Assembly: GCF_003058365.1 (NCBI RefSeq)
Contig: NZ_CP028858.1
Location: 2,468,836-2,532,835 of the forward strand
Source of the DNA: Halococcoides cellulosivorans
Lineage (GTDB): Archaea > Halobacteriota > Halobacteria > Halobacteriales > Haloarculaceae
Length of the DNA: 64,000 bases
Direction of reading: 5' to 3'
Shown here piece after piece: positions 51,265-60,800 of the stretch (position 1 is its first letter; each line of letters opens with the position of its first letter). Under the pieces are notes generated by a model. The model had not been told where the DNA came from, ran no database searches, and saw only the letters and a program-made list of their open reading frames with translations. The position numbers and the translations under genes were made by a program.

Positions 51265-51548
51265 CACTCCTCGTCGGCGTACCGAGCCGCCGTCCAGCCT
51301 CGGTGGAAGACCGCCAGTAGTGTCGTCGAGTCGAACGCGGTCCCACTCGGTTCGTGGACCAGAACCTGGTGCTCAGGAATCGGAGTGACGACGTCCCCGT
51401 CGACGAGGTCGCTGATCAGGTTGCGGGCCATCGCGTCGTCGATGTCCGCTGTGTCGACGCCAGGAATGTCACGGTCTTGAGCGAGGAGCGTGGCTTCGAT
51501 CTGTTCGTAGTCAGCACTCGTATCGTCGTGAGGATCGGGAGTATCCAT
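51264..51548 (-). CDS. Acidic hypothetical protein
   Basis: The 94-residue protein begins MDTPDPHDDTSADYEQIEAT. It has a helical middle (DIDDAMARNLISDLVDGDVV) and a beta ending (HQVLVHEPSGTAFDSTTLLA). Its stop overlaps the start of the zinc-finger gene. An inverted repeat of GCACGCC/GGCGTGC type lies about 40 bases upstream, resembling the hairpin leaders elsewhere. No known family. Confidence 0.65.
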   Translation of the reverse strand: MDTPDPHDDTSADYEQIEATLLAQDRDIPGVDTADIDDAMARNLISDLVDGDVVTPIPEHQVLVHEPSGTAFDSTTLLAVFHRGWTAARYADEE

Positions 51549-51720
51549 AGTGAATCACGCCGCGCATTTGCCGCGCGCCGCACGCCTCGCGGCGTGCACG
51601 ACAAACCGGCCAGGGCGGCCAGCGTCAGTCCGGTCGCGGGTCGCGATAGCCAATGACGGCGACGTCGTCAATGAACAAGATTCCCTTCAGGAAAGCGTGA
51701 TGAGATGGCCCCACCGGCCA

Positions 51721-52539
51721 TTACTCGAAGTATGTACGGGTCGCCTCGGCGGTTTCCAAGCGGAACGTATCTGTCGGCTCGGGCACGCCAAAGGCTTGCT
51801 TGTGATCGATTGCATTGTCAGGTTCGTAGTCGTCGAAGCCGCTGTATTCCTGAAGAGGGCGGTATATTAGTGGCTCTTCATCGTGAAACAGTGGGATTTC
51901 CGGGCCATACTCTGATTCGAGGGCGTCGAGACGTTCGCTTTCAGCCAATAGCAACGGCGTATCGTCCCCAAGTGGTTCGCGACGACCAACGATCTCTAAA
52001 CCCAACTCCGCAAGTACAGTCTCATTGCAGAGCTCAGCAGCGGCGGTGTGATCCTGAACTGCCAGAGTTTCAGTGGCGTGTGGGTACAGTCGAAGCGCTT
52101 GTTCTGCGACCGTCTCGTTGGTCTCTGTGTCGGTAACCGTCACGATGAACACCTCAGGGTGCTCGCCCGAAAGTGACGGGTACCGAGCGTCGGGCTGGGC
52201 CGGGAGCGTCACGTCGACATCGTAGCCCCACTGGTCGAGAACGAGCGTTAATCGCTTCGGTATCTTGTGAGCGTGGACCTTGTAGTCTGCGCCCAAACTG
52301 GTCGGGAAAGCAATGAGGAACCAATGTTCAATGTTGGCCCAGGCGGTATCGAAATCCGGATCGGTCTCCGGATAGCCCCACCCCTCCTGGAAATGTGCGA
52401 TGAGGGCCTCTCGGGCAGTATCCGAGGCCTGGGCTGCAGGGATATCCGACTCAAGAATGGCTATTTCGTCGAAGCCAAAGAGTTCGAACGCGTGGATTGC
52501 AGCGTCGAACGGATCGTCGTATTCTTCCACAAGGGGCAT
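51721..52539 (-). CDS. Hypothetical protein
   Basis: A 272-residue acidic protein from ATG 52539 (MPLVEEYDDPFDAAIHAFEL). The first 90 residues are helical and include GFDEIAILESDIPAAQASD. The middle has alternating strands (RLTLVLDQWGYDVDVTLPAQ, VFIVTVTDTETNETVAEQAL) and the end is disordered. Upstream Met codons were rejected because that extension is basic and unlike the rest. No family recognised. It has no close neighbour on the same strand and may be a single-gene unit. Confidence 0.6.
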   Translation of the reverse strand: MPLVEEYDDPFDAAIHAFELFGFDEIAILESDIPAAQASDTAREALIAHFQEGWGYPETDPDFDTAWANIEHWFLIAFPTSLGADYKVHAHKIPKRLTLVLDQWGYDVDVTLPAQPDARYPSLSGEHPEVFIVTVTDTETNETVAEQALRLYPHATETLAVQDHTAAAELCNETVLAELGLEIVGRREPLGDDTPLLLAESERLDALESEYGPEIPLFHDEEPLIYRPLQEYSGFDDYEPDNAIDHKQAFGVPEPTDTFRLETAEATRTYFE

Positions 52540-52846
52540 ATGGCGGGCTTCGATGCACCAGGGCAAAAGCGTGTGGCGTCGGTCCCAAGTTGACTCCGCC
52601 TGGTTGGTGCGACTTTCTTCACAGATAGTGTCTAATGATGGCCACCTTGCAGATCTCATTACCGCTGTAGATCATTACTATGGTAATGGGTGGTTCCAAT
52701 CGCTATGAGTCGTCACGTCTCAGACCCACGTTCACTTTCATACTAATTTTCGGCTTGTATTGAATATACGCTCTGGACCTAACAGGTGGGTTCTGGTAAA
52801 TTCGGGGATATTGGAAATCCAATTTTCCATGCCACGCTCACCAGTG

Positions 52847-52888
52847 TTAACCAACACTGGGCGAGAATTGATTCGATATGTTGGTTAA
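52847..52888. repeat. Inverted repeat, copy e (TTAACCAAC, 24 nt, GTTGGTTAA)
   Basis: Perfect arms at 52847-52855 and 52880-52888, nine bases beyond the stop of the gene ending at 52898. Confidence 0.85.
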
Positions 52889-52897
52889 GAAATTACG

Positions 52898-53338
52898 CTA
52901 CGGTGTGTGGAGGTCTCGAACCGGCTTCACGGCGAACGTGTCTGGCTCGCACCCTGGCGCCTCACGAGGATGCTCCGCCATCGGGAATGATGATAGCCTG
53001 AGCTGGGTAATGAGTTCATCACGAACGGTCCGTCGAGGGATGGTGGTCTCGTACCATCCCAGCCGGTCATCGACGTACCGCTTCTGGAACCGCTCGCCGG
53101 TCTCGTCGATCGCGACGTACTGGGTGCGCGTCGTACTCCCGATCTGCCGTGAGACGAAGACGGCACCCACATCTTCGTGGGTCAACTCGACGAGGGCGCA
53201 CTCCACGAGTGAAACGACTGATGCGTAGTCCCGATCGATCGGAGCCGTCACCTCAAGGCTCGCCCACGGAGCTTTGTCGTCGGAAGTAGTTGCCTCTCGC
53301 TGCTCTGACCGTGTCTCGCCGGTTCGTTCCGAAATCAT
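52898..53338 (-). CDS. Hypothetical protein
   Basis: The 146-residue protein starts at ATG 53338 (MISERTGETRSEQREATTS). The core has strand-helix elements (SLEVTAPIDRDYASVVSLVE, GAVFVSRQIGSTTRTQYVAI) and aromatic strands (YVDDRLGWYETTIPRRTVRD). No motif recognised. A T-run/hairpin leader lies 21 bases upstream, and copy e of the inverted repeat follows its stop. Confidence 0.6.
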   Translation of the reverse strand: MISERTGETRSEQREATTSDDKAPWASLEVTAPIDRDYASVVSLVECALVELTHEDVGAVFVSRQIGSTTRTQYVAIDETGERFQKRYVDDRLGWYETTIPRRTVRDELITQLRLSSFPMAEHPREAPGCEPDTFAVKPVRDLHTP

Positions 53339-53359
53339 AGTCTGAAGAGCGCTTGTGTT

Positions 53360-53390
53360 GCGCCCCTCCGCCTCTCGAGGGGGCGAAAAA
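53360..53390 (-). promoter_or_regulatory. T-run plus GC hairpin leader
   Basis: Minus strand: TTTTTCGCCCCCTCGAGAGG then CGGAGGGGCGC, 21 bases before ATG 53338. Strong CGCCCC/GGGGCG stem. Confidence 0.6.
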
Positions 53391-54142
53391 CACCACCGGA
53401 GCGGAGCGGTTTGATCAATGCGGTGATTTTGATATATCGTGGACTTCAACTGTCCGGGGATGGCCTCTCGGCCTGAGAGAGCCGGCGGCCTTCGCACCCT
53501 GTATAGCGGTTCTTTCTTTGGACGAATCGCGCAATATGCAATTCAATATAACGGCTGGATATCGTAGTAGAGTCCCGTCGGGCCGATTAGAGGGCGTTAA
53601 ATATACCCCGACGATTTCGGGGATATTTCTGCGATTCAAATATTTGCTTGACGGCGGGGTAAGGAAGGAGATATCGGCGGTATTCGAAGGTCTTCGGGTT
53701 CGCGAGTCCCCTATCGTGAGTTCTTCGAGGGTTTCAGCTCAGCACTTCGAACTATGAAATACCCCCGATACCTTGGAATATGACCGTCTTAGCTGCTGAG
53801 AATTGCCCGACGACGATTTAGAGGCGTCTGTCCTGATCCGCAATCTAAACCTAGTATTTCTGATGGGAGTCTAACTCTGCGAAACCTCAAACTGTATTCT
53901 GCTGCGGGAGTCAACTAGTTGGATACCGGTCACTTACACACCGATCACCCTACCGAGTTTCTCAATATATTTCAAGAACACCGTGCGTGATATAGAGCCT
54001 GAGTTCAGCATTCCGGCTTCGCTTCTTGAAGGAATCCTGGTCTGAGGGGTGTTCAGGCAAAAACAGAACCGTCGATTTTAATCAGATGGATGGGTTGAGA
54101 TAGATGCGATTTCCGATGGAATCGCTAGGTTGTCGGTGAAAC
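53391..54142. other. Intergenic, lower GC, no gene recognised
   Basis: About 750 bases separating the accessory block from the lipoprotein gene. A small hairpin CCCCGAC/TCGGGG near 53607-53625 is the only clear structure. Open frames here lack haloarchaeal composition. It may be decayed sequence between two recombined segments. Confidence 0.45.
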
Positions 54143-55339
54143 TCACTGTGCTTGAAGAGCATAGAGATCACCGGGAGCCGTGGCAACATATACGAGGTCG
54201 TCAACGACGGCGAGACCACTATTAACCCAGCCTCGCTCGTAGTCTCCGAACAGTACTTCTCTTGTTTCGAACTGCCAGCCTTCGTCGCCGTTACTCGCAT
54301 CGAAGGTGTACAGCGTTTGGCCTGCGACGACGTACACAATATCATCTGCGACGACAGGTGGTCCCGAGAGCGTCGCACTGACGGAACGCCTCCACTCTTC
54401 GTGCCCGTCAGACGCAGTCAGTGCTATCAAAGACTTTTCCTGGCCTGGAAGGAATAGGGTTCCATCAGCGATAGCGACAGGACCAACGGAGCCGGTGCCA
54501 AGGCTACGTCGCCACACATTCGATCCATCGTCGGCATCGAGGGCAAGGAGGTCTCCCTCACCTGTACCGAGATATAGGATTCCGTCCCCGATGACTGGAG
54601 TCGAACGCTTGATATCGGCCGATGGGGTTCGACGCCACTGTTCCTCTCCGCTGGTCGCGTTTATCGCGTAGATTGTCGATGTTTCGTCGATGCTGTAGAC
54701 CGTCTCGTCGGCAACCGCCAGCGGAAAACGACCCTCACTGTCGGGTTCAAATCGCCAGATTTCCTCTCCGTTCGATGCATCGACGGCGTAGATAGTCGGA
54801 TCGTCGAATTGGCCTCGCGTGTATACTGTCCCGTCTTCGACGGCTGGAGTCGCCAGCCCACCGCTATCACTGTCGGTCTCGAACGTCCAATCACGTTCGC
54901 CAGTCGTCGCGTCAAGTGCGAGTAAATCGTGCGCCCCAACGTATACTCGTCCGTTGTCGAACGTCGGTGTACTAGCGTGGCTGTCCCACTCACCACCGAC
55001 CGCGCGGCCCGTCTGACCGTCCACTACGAGACCACCGGCAGAAACACGTCCGTCGTGGACGACGGCACCGGATTCGGCCTCTGTACACGCGGGATATCGC
55101 CAGGCCACCTCGACATCGTCTTTCGGACCGCTCGCCTCCGGATTGTGTCCGGTGTTCGCCGAGTCGTACTGGTACGATGGCCACGATGCTGCCTGGTTAA
55201 GATTGGCGTCAGATTCGTGAACCAACTCTTCGTCGGAACAGTCAGCTGGTGGGTGGCCTGAGAGGGATGAACAGCCTGCTAGACCAGCGATAGCGATGGC
55301 ACTTCCCTTGAGGAACCGTCGACGGGAGGGCCCGTTCAT
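54143..55339 (-). CDS. Tat-exported lipoprotein beta-propeller (PQQ-like repeats)
   Basis: The 398-residue protein starts at ATG 55339 (MNGPSRRRFLKGSAIAIAGL). The twin-arginine signal SRRRFLKG and the lipobox LAGC predict Tat export and lipid anchoring at the outer face. Seven or eight repeats of the form YAVDASNGEEIWRFEPDSEG make a PQQ-type eight-blade propeller. Haloarchaea have many of these. They may act in surface binding or redox processes, but no cofactor residues are evident. It is unrelated in sequence detail to the cytoplasmic propellers at 40874-44144. Confidence 0.88.
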   Translation of the reverse strand: MNGPSRRRFLKGSAIAIAGLAGCSSLSGHPPADCSDEELVHESDANLNQAASWPSYQYDSANTGHNPEASGPKDDVEVAWRYPACTEAESGAVVHDGRVSAGGLVVDGQTGRAVGGEWDSHASTPTFDNGRVYVGAHDLLALDATTGERDWTFETDSDSGGLATPAVEDGTVYTRGQFDDPTIYAVDASNGEEIWRFEPDSEGRFPLAVADETVYSIDETSTIYAINATSGEEQWRRTPSADIKRSTPVIGDGILYLGTGEGDLLALDADDGSNVWRRSLGTGSVGPVAIADGTLFLPGQEKSLIALTASDGHEEWRRSVSATLSGPPVVADDIVYVVAGQTLYTFDASNGDEGWQFETREVLFGDYERGWVNSGLAVVDDLVYVATAPGDLYALQAQ

Positions 55340-55491
55340 AATCAAATCATTCTCGCATTATCATATAGGCTTTCTGTGCAATACAGATTTGAATGTGTGA
55401 ATCAGTCCCTTAGAATTAGATACTGAACAGCTGATTCATATCCGACAGTGTCCAATCGACCGTTTATTACCAGATCAAGAAATCTTGAGGT

Positions 55492-57009
55492 TCAGAACTC
55501 CTCGGGGCGACCGCCGGACTCCTCGTCGACCTGCTCGTACATCTCATCAGGGAAGGGGAGACTGCCCCAGATCGAATAGGGACACTGGTCCTGGCCGATG
55601 CAGTAACGCTGTAGATCGTCGTTGTCGCAGTTCATTGGCAACGGCGTGTCGCCGTCGATCGTGTTCGAGAACTCGTAGCGAACCTGGTACTCGGTTTGCT
55701 GCTCGTCATACCACGGCCACCGGGCGAAGACAGCCTTGAGGTCCGCGACGATCTCCTCAAGGCTGCGGTCTCGATACTGCGGGAGCCACATCACCATTCG
55801 CGCGAAGTTGTAGAGGTCTTTCCGGACGGGCTTTTTCTCGTGCAGCCGCTCCTCCATGTTCGCCATACAGGGCAGTTCGAAGAGGTCCTCGATCTCCTGG
55901 ACCTCGATCTGCTCTGCGCCGGTCCCGGATCGTTCGATTCGATACGTGTTGACTCGCCCATCGCGGTCGATCGTGACGGCCGAGTGGGACTCGTGGTCGG
56001 CGAGCGTCTTTGCGAGACTACTCGGACTCGAGATCCAGTCCGTCACCGAGGATTCCCAGTCGTCTTCGGCATCGTACGCCTCGATCGCACGATAGAGTTC
56101 TTTCGCGGTGTGGAACTCCCCCGTTTGGGCGATGTCGTCGGAGACATCGTTGAGCGCCCGTCGAAGCACGCGGATCGTCCGCTCGCCACGGTCCCAGTTT
56201 CGCCAGATGCGCTCGTGATGTCCGGTCTCGAGGAAGCGGTCGATCCGCTCTGTAATCGCCGACTCGTTCGTGGTCAACCACGTCAGCTGATCTTCTGAGA
56301 GGCCATCCTCCTGCACCTGGAGAAGCGCCTTGAACGCCCGCTCGGCATACTCCCGATACTTGGTGTCGAAATCGCCGACCGGGACGTACAGGTAGTTGTC
56401 TTTCACTCGCGTCAGTAGCTCTCCGCCATCACTCCTCGACCCTTCGCCTTCCCGAACGAGACAGCTGCGAGAGGCCGCCACCATCGGGATTTCGAGATAC
56501 AGGCCATCCCCGAACTCCGGCAGCTCGGTGATGCCCGTACAGACGCGGCCGGGGTGTGGGCCGTCCTCGCCGGGCTCCTTGCGGTACAGCACCTCGGCGA
56601 TGTCCTGCTGGAGCGACCCGTCACCGTGGGCGCGGATGAGCGACGCGAGATTGTTGACGAACAGCTCCCGGATGTCGTAGAGCACCTGGATGTTCCGTGG
56701 CGACGCGTGCTCGAATTTCGGGTGGGCTTTCACACAGATCGCACTCAACGTCGCGAGCACGGCGAGCGTCCCCGGCTCGTCGACGAACGGCTCCTCGACG
56801 GCGTCGGCACGCACCTGTTCTTTGAACGCGGCCGTTCCGAACCGCTCGATGTCGTGGAGGAGGTCTTCGGGCTGGTCCTCGCCGTCGACGACGTATCGGT
56901 TGTAGCCACGCGTAAACAGCTGGTTGATGCGGGTCTCACCGTACTCCACCGGGAGCGCGGCGACCCGATACGCCGCGTCCTCATCCTCGGTGGGGACACT
57001 CGTACTCAT
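55492..57009 (-). CDS. PriL-like primase large subunit with Fe-S cysteines
   Basis: A 505-residue protein. The C-terminal region has four cysteines at C381 (FELPCMANM), C461 (LPMNCDND), C470 (QRYC) and C476 (DQCPYSIW). Their spacing matches the iron-sulfur domain of archaeal/eukaryotic primase large subunit, preceded by the helix RKDLYNFARMVMWLPQYRD. The N-terminal half is helical and more divergent. It overlaps the PriS-like gene by four bases, so the two should form a heterodimer. The PriL call rests on the cysteine pattern and this partner. Confidence 0.7.
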   Translation of the reverse strand: MSTSVPTEDEDAAYRVAALPVEYGETRINQLFTRGYNRYVVDGEDQPEDLLHDIERFGTAAFKEQVRADAVEEPFVDEPGTLAVLATLSAICVKAHPKFEHASPRNIQVLYDIRELFVNNLASLIRAHGDGSLQQDIAEVLYRKEPGEDGPHPGRVCTGITELPEFGDGLYLEIPMVAASRSCLVREGEGSRSDGGELLTRVKDNYLYVPVGDFDTKYREYAERAFKALLQVQEDGLSEDQLTWLTTNESAITERIDRFLETGHHERIWRNWDRGERTIRVLRRALNDVSDDIAQTGEFHTAKELYRAIEAYDAEDDWESSVTDWISSPSSLAKTLADHESHSAVTIDRDGRVNTYRIERSGTGAEQIEVQEIEDLFELPCMANMEERLHEKKPVRKDLYNFARMVMWLPQYRDRSLEEIVADLKAVFARWPWYDEQQTEYQVRYEFSNTIDGDTPLPMNCDNDDLQRYCIGQDQCPYSIWGSLPFPDEMYEQVDEESGGRPEEF

Positions 57010-57890
57010 TGGTCGATCACCTCCGGCGTCGCGGACTGCACGTCGAACGCCGGACTCTCGATCGGCTGGACGATTTTGCAGACGTCGGCGTGAAGCGAGT
57101 AGGGCAGGCGAGCGACGCGCCGGCGGTCGGCCGTCACGACGGGGTCGATGGGGATCTCGTAGCTCTCGAGGAGGAGGTCGTTCAACACTTCTCGGCTCTG
57201 TGCGTCGTATCGGTGCGCCGGGTCCGTATCGAGGAGGTAGACGTGGACGCCTTGCCCGGTGTACACGACCATCGTCTCCTCGGCGTCGAAATCATCCTCG
57301 AAGATGTCGCGCACTTCGAACCCGTACTCGATCGCCCGGTCGACATCCTCGAAGGCATACGGATACCCCTCCGGAGCGGCCTCGAGGATCCCGACGGCAT
57401 CGAGAAACGCATCGCTGTCCGGGTCGTCGACGGCTATCGAGACCATCTCCGCTGCTCGTTGCCTGGCGATCTCTTTCGCGTCGATATCGACGAGGAGGAC
57501 CCACGGCCGCTCCCAATGATCCAGTGCGTAATAGACTGCGTCGGGGCGTGGATCCTTTTTGTCCACGACATCCGGATCGGCGAGCGCGAACCGGCTCCGA
57601 TCGAGCGGATCATTGCGAGCCGGATGCCGAATGAACTCCACGACATCGTCGACGTCGTCGAAATTGGCGGTCGTTCGGTCGCCCGATGCATCGGTCTGCC
57701 ACGTATCCCGTCGGATGAACTCCCTGTCGGGGACGTCGTCTTTGCGAACGGGATGGGGATCTCGAAAGGCGACGGCGTACTGTTTCGGCCCGTCAGCCGT
57801 GATGAACTCGGGAAGATTCTCGACGTGGCGGGGAAACTCCGTGGCGTAGAACGCGTCGATCTCCTCGCGGGTCGCCTGCCGCCACGTCAT
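57006..57890 (-). CDS. PriS-like primase catalytic subunit
   Basis: A 294-residue protein. The AEP-primase signatures are present: WVLLVDIDAKE with the catalytic pair D135 and D137, GQGVHVYLLD at 212-221 (cf. SGxGxHxW), and IDPVVTADRRRVARLPYSLH (cf. the DxxVT-HLLRxPFS-H motif). This is the archaeal-type DNA primase. Its start overlaps the stop of the TraD-like gene (ATGA) and its stop overlaps the PriL-like start. I infer that it primes transferred or replicating plasmid strands. Confidence 0.82.
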   Translation of the reverse strand: MTWRQATREEIDAFYATEFPRHVENLPEFITADGPKQYAVAFRDPHPVRKDDVPDREFIRRDTWQTDASGDRTTANFDDVDDVVEFIRHPARNDPLDRSRFALADPDVVDKKDPRPDAVYYALDHWERPWVLLVDIDAKEIARQRAAEMVSIAVDDPDSDAFLDAVGILEAAPEGYPYAFEDVDRAIEYGFEVRDIFEDDFDAEETMVVYTGQGVHVYLLDTDPAHRYDAQSREVLNDLLLESYEIPIDPVVTADRRRVARLPYSLHADVCKIVQPIESPAFDVQSATPEVIDQ

Positions 57891-60800
57891 TGGCTGATCT
57901 CCCGATCGAGATTTCTGAACCCACGAACGGTGGTCATCCCGGGGGCATCGAACTCAGCGATCGCGTCTTGGATCGTCGAGAATGACCGTGCGTCACGTCC
58001 GTTGACGCTCTCTTCGAGTCGGTCCGCCTCGACCAGCCGGTCAAGCACCTCGACAGCCGTCTCACGGGTGTTGAACGTCCAGATTGCGTCTGCGTCGACC
58101 GATTGCAGCTTATCGTAATCGTTGACCGGCGCGTGGACGTTGTTGCTCGGCAGTTCTGCTTCGCCAACCCAGACGAGGTCACCATCTGCACCGAACCCGG
58201 CGACGTCGAACACGGTCTCATTATCGTATTCATAGTACGGCTCGACACGCTCGACGTCGTCTTGCTGTCGAATCCACAGCTCCAGGAGTCTGACCCCGAC
58301 CTTGTGCGGGGTTTTCTCGCCGATATCGCCCAGACCGGGACCCACCTGTAGCGTGTCGCCCAGAAGCTCGCGTCCTGCTGGGAGGACGGTGTAGTATTTC
58401 CGGCCACAGGCTGATGCTTCCTCGAGGAGATTCTGGTCGATAAGGCGCTGAACATCGAGATCCTCGAACTCGTCTCGGAGCGACCGCATCGAGTCGAGCA
58501 GTGTGTACTCGTCGGCGTCTCTGTTCATCACGTCGAGGACGCGACGCAGGAAGCTGACGTCGTCACGGCTGAGTCCGCGTTGTTCGAGTTCGTCGTCTGG
58601 GACTGCCACGTCGCTCTCTCGAACTGGAGTCGAGCCGGTTTCCGACAGCTCCGTCTGGTCTGCAGCGGCTGCCTTCTCGGTCACGGTGGAGCCCCCGACC
58701 ACTGGGCTGATCTCCTGGGGATCCTCCTCGGTTGCAGTCCCAGCGGCCAGGGAGTCGCTCGACGTGGACCCCGTCTCGGTCGTTGGGTGATCGATAAACG
58801 AGGACTGAGTCGGGGCTGCGGTCGATGCCTCGTCGTCGGTTGCGGTGGGTGTGTCAGCGCCTGGACTCCCCCAGCCAGCTGTGTCTGCGGAACCACCCGA
58901 TTCAGTCGCCGCTGTGAGTCCGTACTGGGCCTGGGAGCGTTCCATCATCCGTGGTCGGGACACTGACTCGAAATGGTCTTCCTGTGGCTCAGTCAGCGGC
59001 TGATCGCTTTCTGGATGCCCAGGTGCAATCGGGAGCGGCGCGAGTGAAAACGGAGCGGGACCAGTCGTTCCGAACGACGGGCTCGGGAGTTGGGCGATCC
59101 ACTCGCCACTCGGAAGCGTGTTCATTCTGTTGCGGAGTTCGGTCGGGCTGAGATCTTCGTGGGCCAACGATTCGGCGAGATCCCGCTCGACCGAGATGTT
59201 CCCGATGAGTTTCGTCTTGATGTTGTTGAGCACCTCGCTATACGCCCGCTCGTTTCGATTTCGAACCTGTTCGGGGAACTGCATCACGAGCCCCATACTC
59301 AGCCCGAACGACCGTCCCTGGGGCAGGAGCTGTTCGGAAACGAGCTTCGTCGACGCGACCGGGGCTGCCTCCTCGATGATGAGGTTCGTGAGCGTCTCGT
59401 AGTCGGTCTGGTTTTCGCGTCGACGAACCTGAACGGCGTCCCAGAGATTGCTCAACAGCAGGAGGGTGATCGCTCGCTGAGCCTCCGGTCGGAGGTCGCC
59501 GAGGTCGAAGAGAAGGGTTGCGTCTTCATCGAGAAACGCGCGGAAGTCGAAACGGTTGTCGACGTACTCGCCGGCGTCGTTCTGCTCGGGCACGTGGCTG
59601 AACATCCGCCGAAGATGCGCGTCTTCTCTGAGCTTGTCGAGACGGTTTCCGACGGCGTCCATCGACACCTGGAACTGGCGGTCGTCTTTCGAGAAGTGAC
59701 GCGTCAGCGATTCTTCTATGGCCTGGTTGTCGGCTGCAAGGGGTGGAATCGTCTGGTCGCGTTGCATCCGGAGGGCTGCGTCGAAGAGATCGTTCAGACC
59801 GAACACGTCGCTCCCGTACTCTTCGTCGAACAGTGCCCTGATCAGGTAGCTGAGGATCTCGTTCGCGACGAACGCCTGGCCGTACTGCTCGCGGCCCATA
59901 ATCATCCCGAGGATGTCGTGAAAGTGCTCGACTTTGTCCTGTATCGCATCTTCTCGGTTGCGACCCGCCTCGAGGGCGGGACGGATGTCGAAAAAGGAAA
60001 AGGCGGGGATGGTCTCGGGGACGCGGAACTGGTAGACGTCGTCGAGGCCTCCGAACTGTTTGTAGTGGCACCGCAGGTAGTTCTCGCACATTCCGTCGCC
60101 TTTCGGGTCGACGATGACGACGGGCCCGCCGGTCGTCTCTCGAAGCGAGAGGGCATCGTTGATGATTGCCTTCGATTTCCCACCCCCAGTCGATGCGAAC
60201 CGTCCGTAGTGGGTCGTCAACAGATCTGGCGGGATTCGGATGGGATCCGGTCGCGGCTCGCCGTTCTCGTCGAGGGCGTACCCGATGGCCATTCCGTCCT
60301 GGAACTGCTCGATCAGATCGGGATTGGGCCACGGGAGTGGGTTCCGACTCTGCTGTTCGGCTCTCGTCCCCCGAGTCCCTTCGACCGTCAACTGCTCGGA
60401 GGAGGGGACGAGGACGAAGTTCGCGAGTTCCGTCCCACAAAGAACCAGCTCTGGCCGGGTCTTGCCCCGTCCGGTCGTCAGCTCGCGGTCGAGGAGGCGC
60501 TGAAGAGCGGCCCGTGCTTTCTTTGCCTTCGTTTTCTCACGGAAGCCACTGTTTCGGAGGCGTTTCCCCTCGACCTCGTAGAACGGCCCATCGAGCGGGT
60601 CGAACACCGGGAGCAGTGACTCCATCCGGGCATCGAGGTCGTCGCGGGTGTCATCGGTGGGGACGCCGATCGCACGGATATTGGCTGTGAACGACCGGTT
60701 GGCGTTCTTCGCGTCGATATACTCGAGTCGCTTCTCGATGGACTCGTTGAGCTGCCGTCTGTCAGGGTCGCTCCGCTGGTTGTCGCCCTCGAACAGTGAT

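Noticed and set aside
24580-52888. The five inverted repeats as integron attC sites
   Set aside because: The arms do not fit the attC core consensus (RYYYAAC/GTTRRRY) at the needed positions, and no integron integrase is in the window.
28061-53390. The GC hairpins as intrinsic terminators
   Set aside because: On the coding strand the T-run precedes the hairpin rather than following it, and each lies just before a start codon. Termination of the preceding gene by the T-run alone remains possible.
53353-53757. 134-residue plus-strand reading frame
   Set aside because: It covers the T-run/hairpin leader on the other strand, its composition is not haloarchaeal, and no domain is visible.
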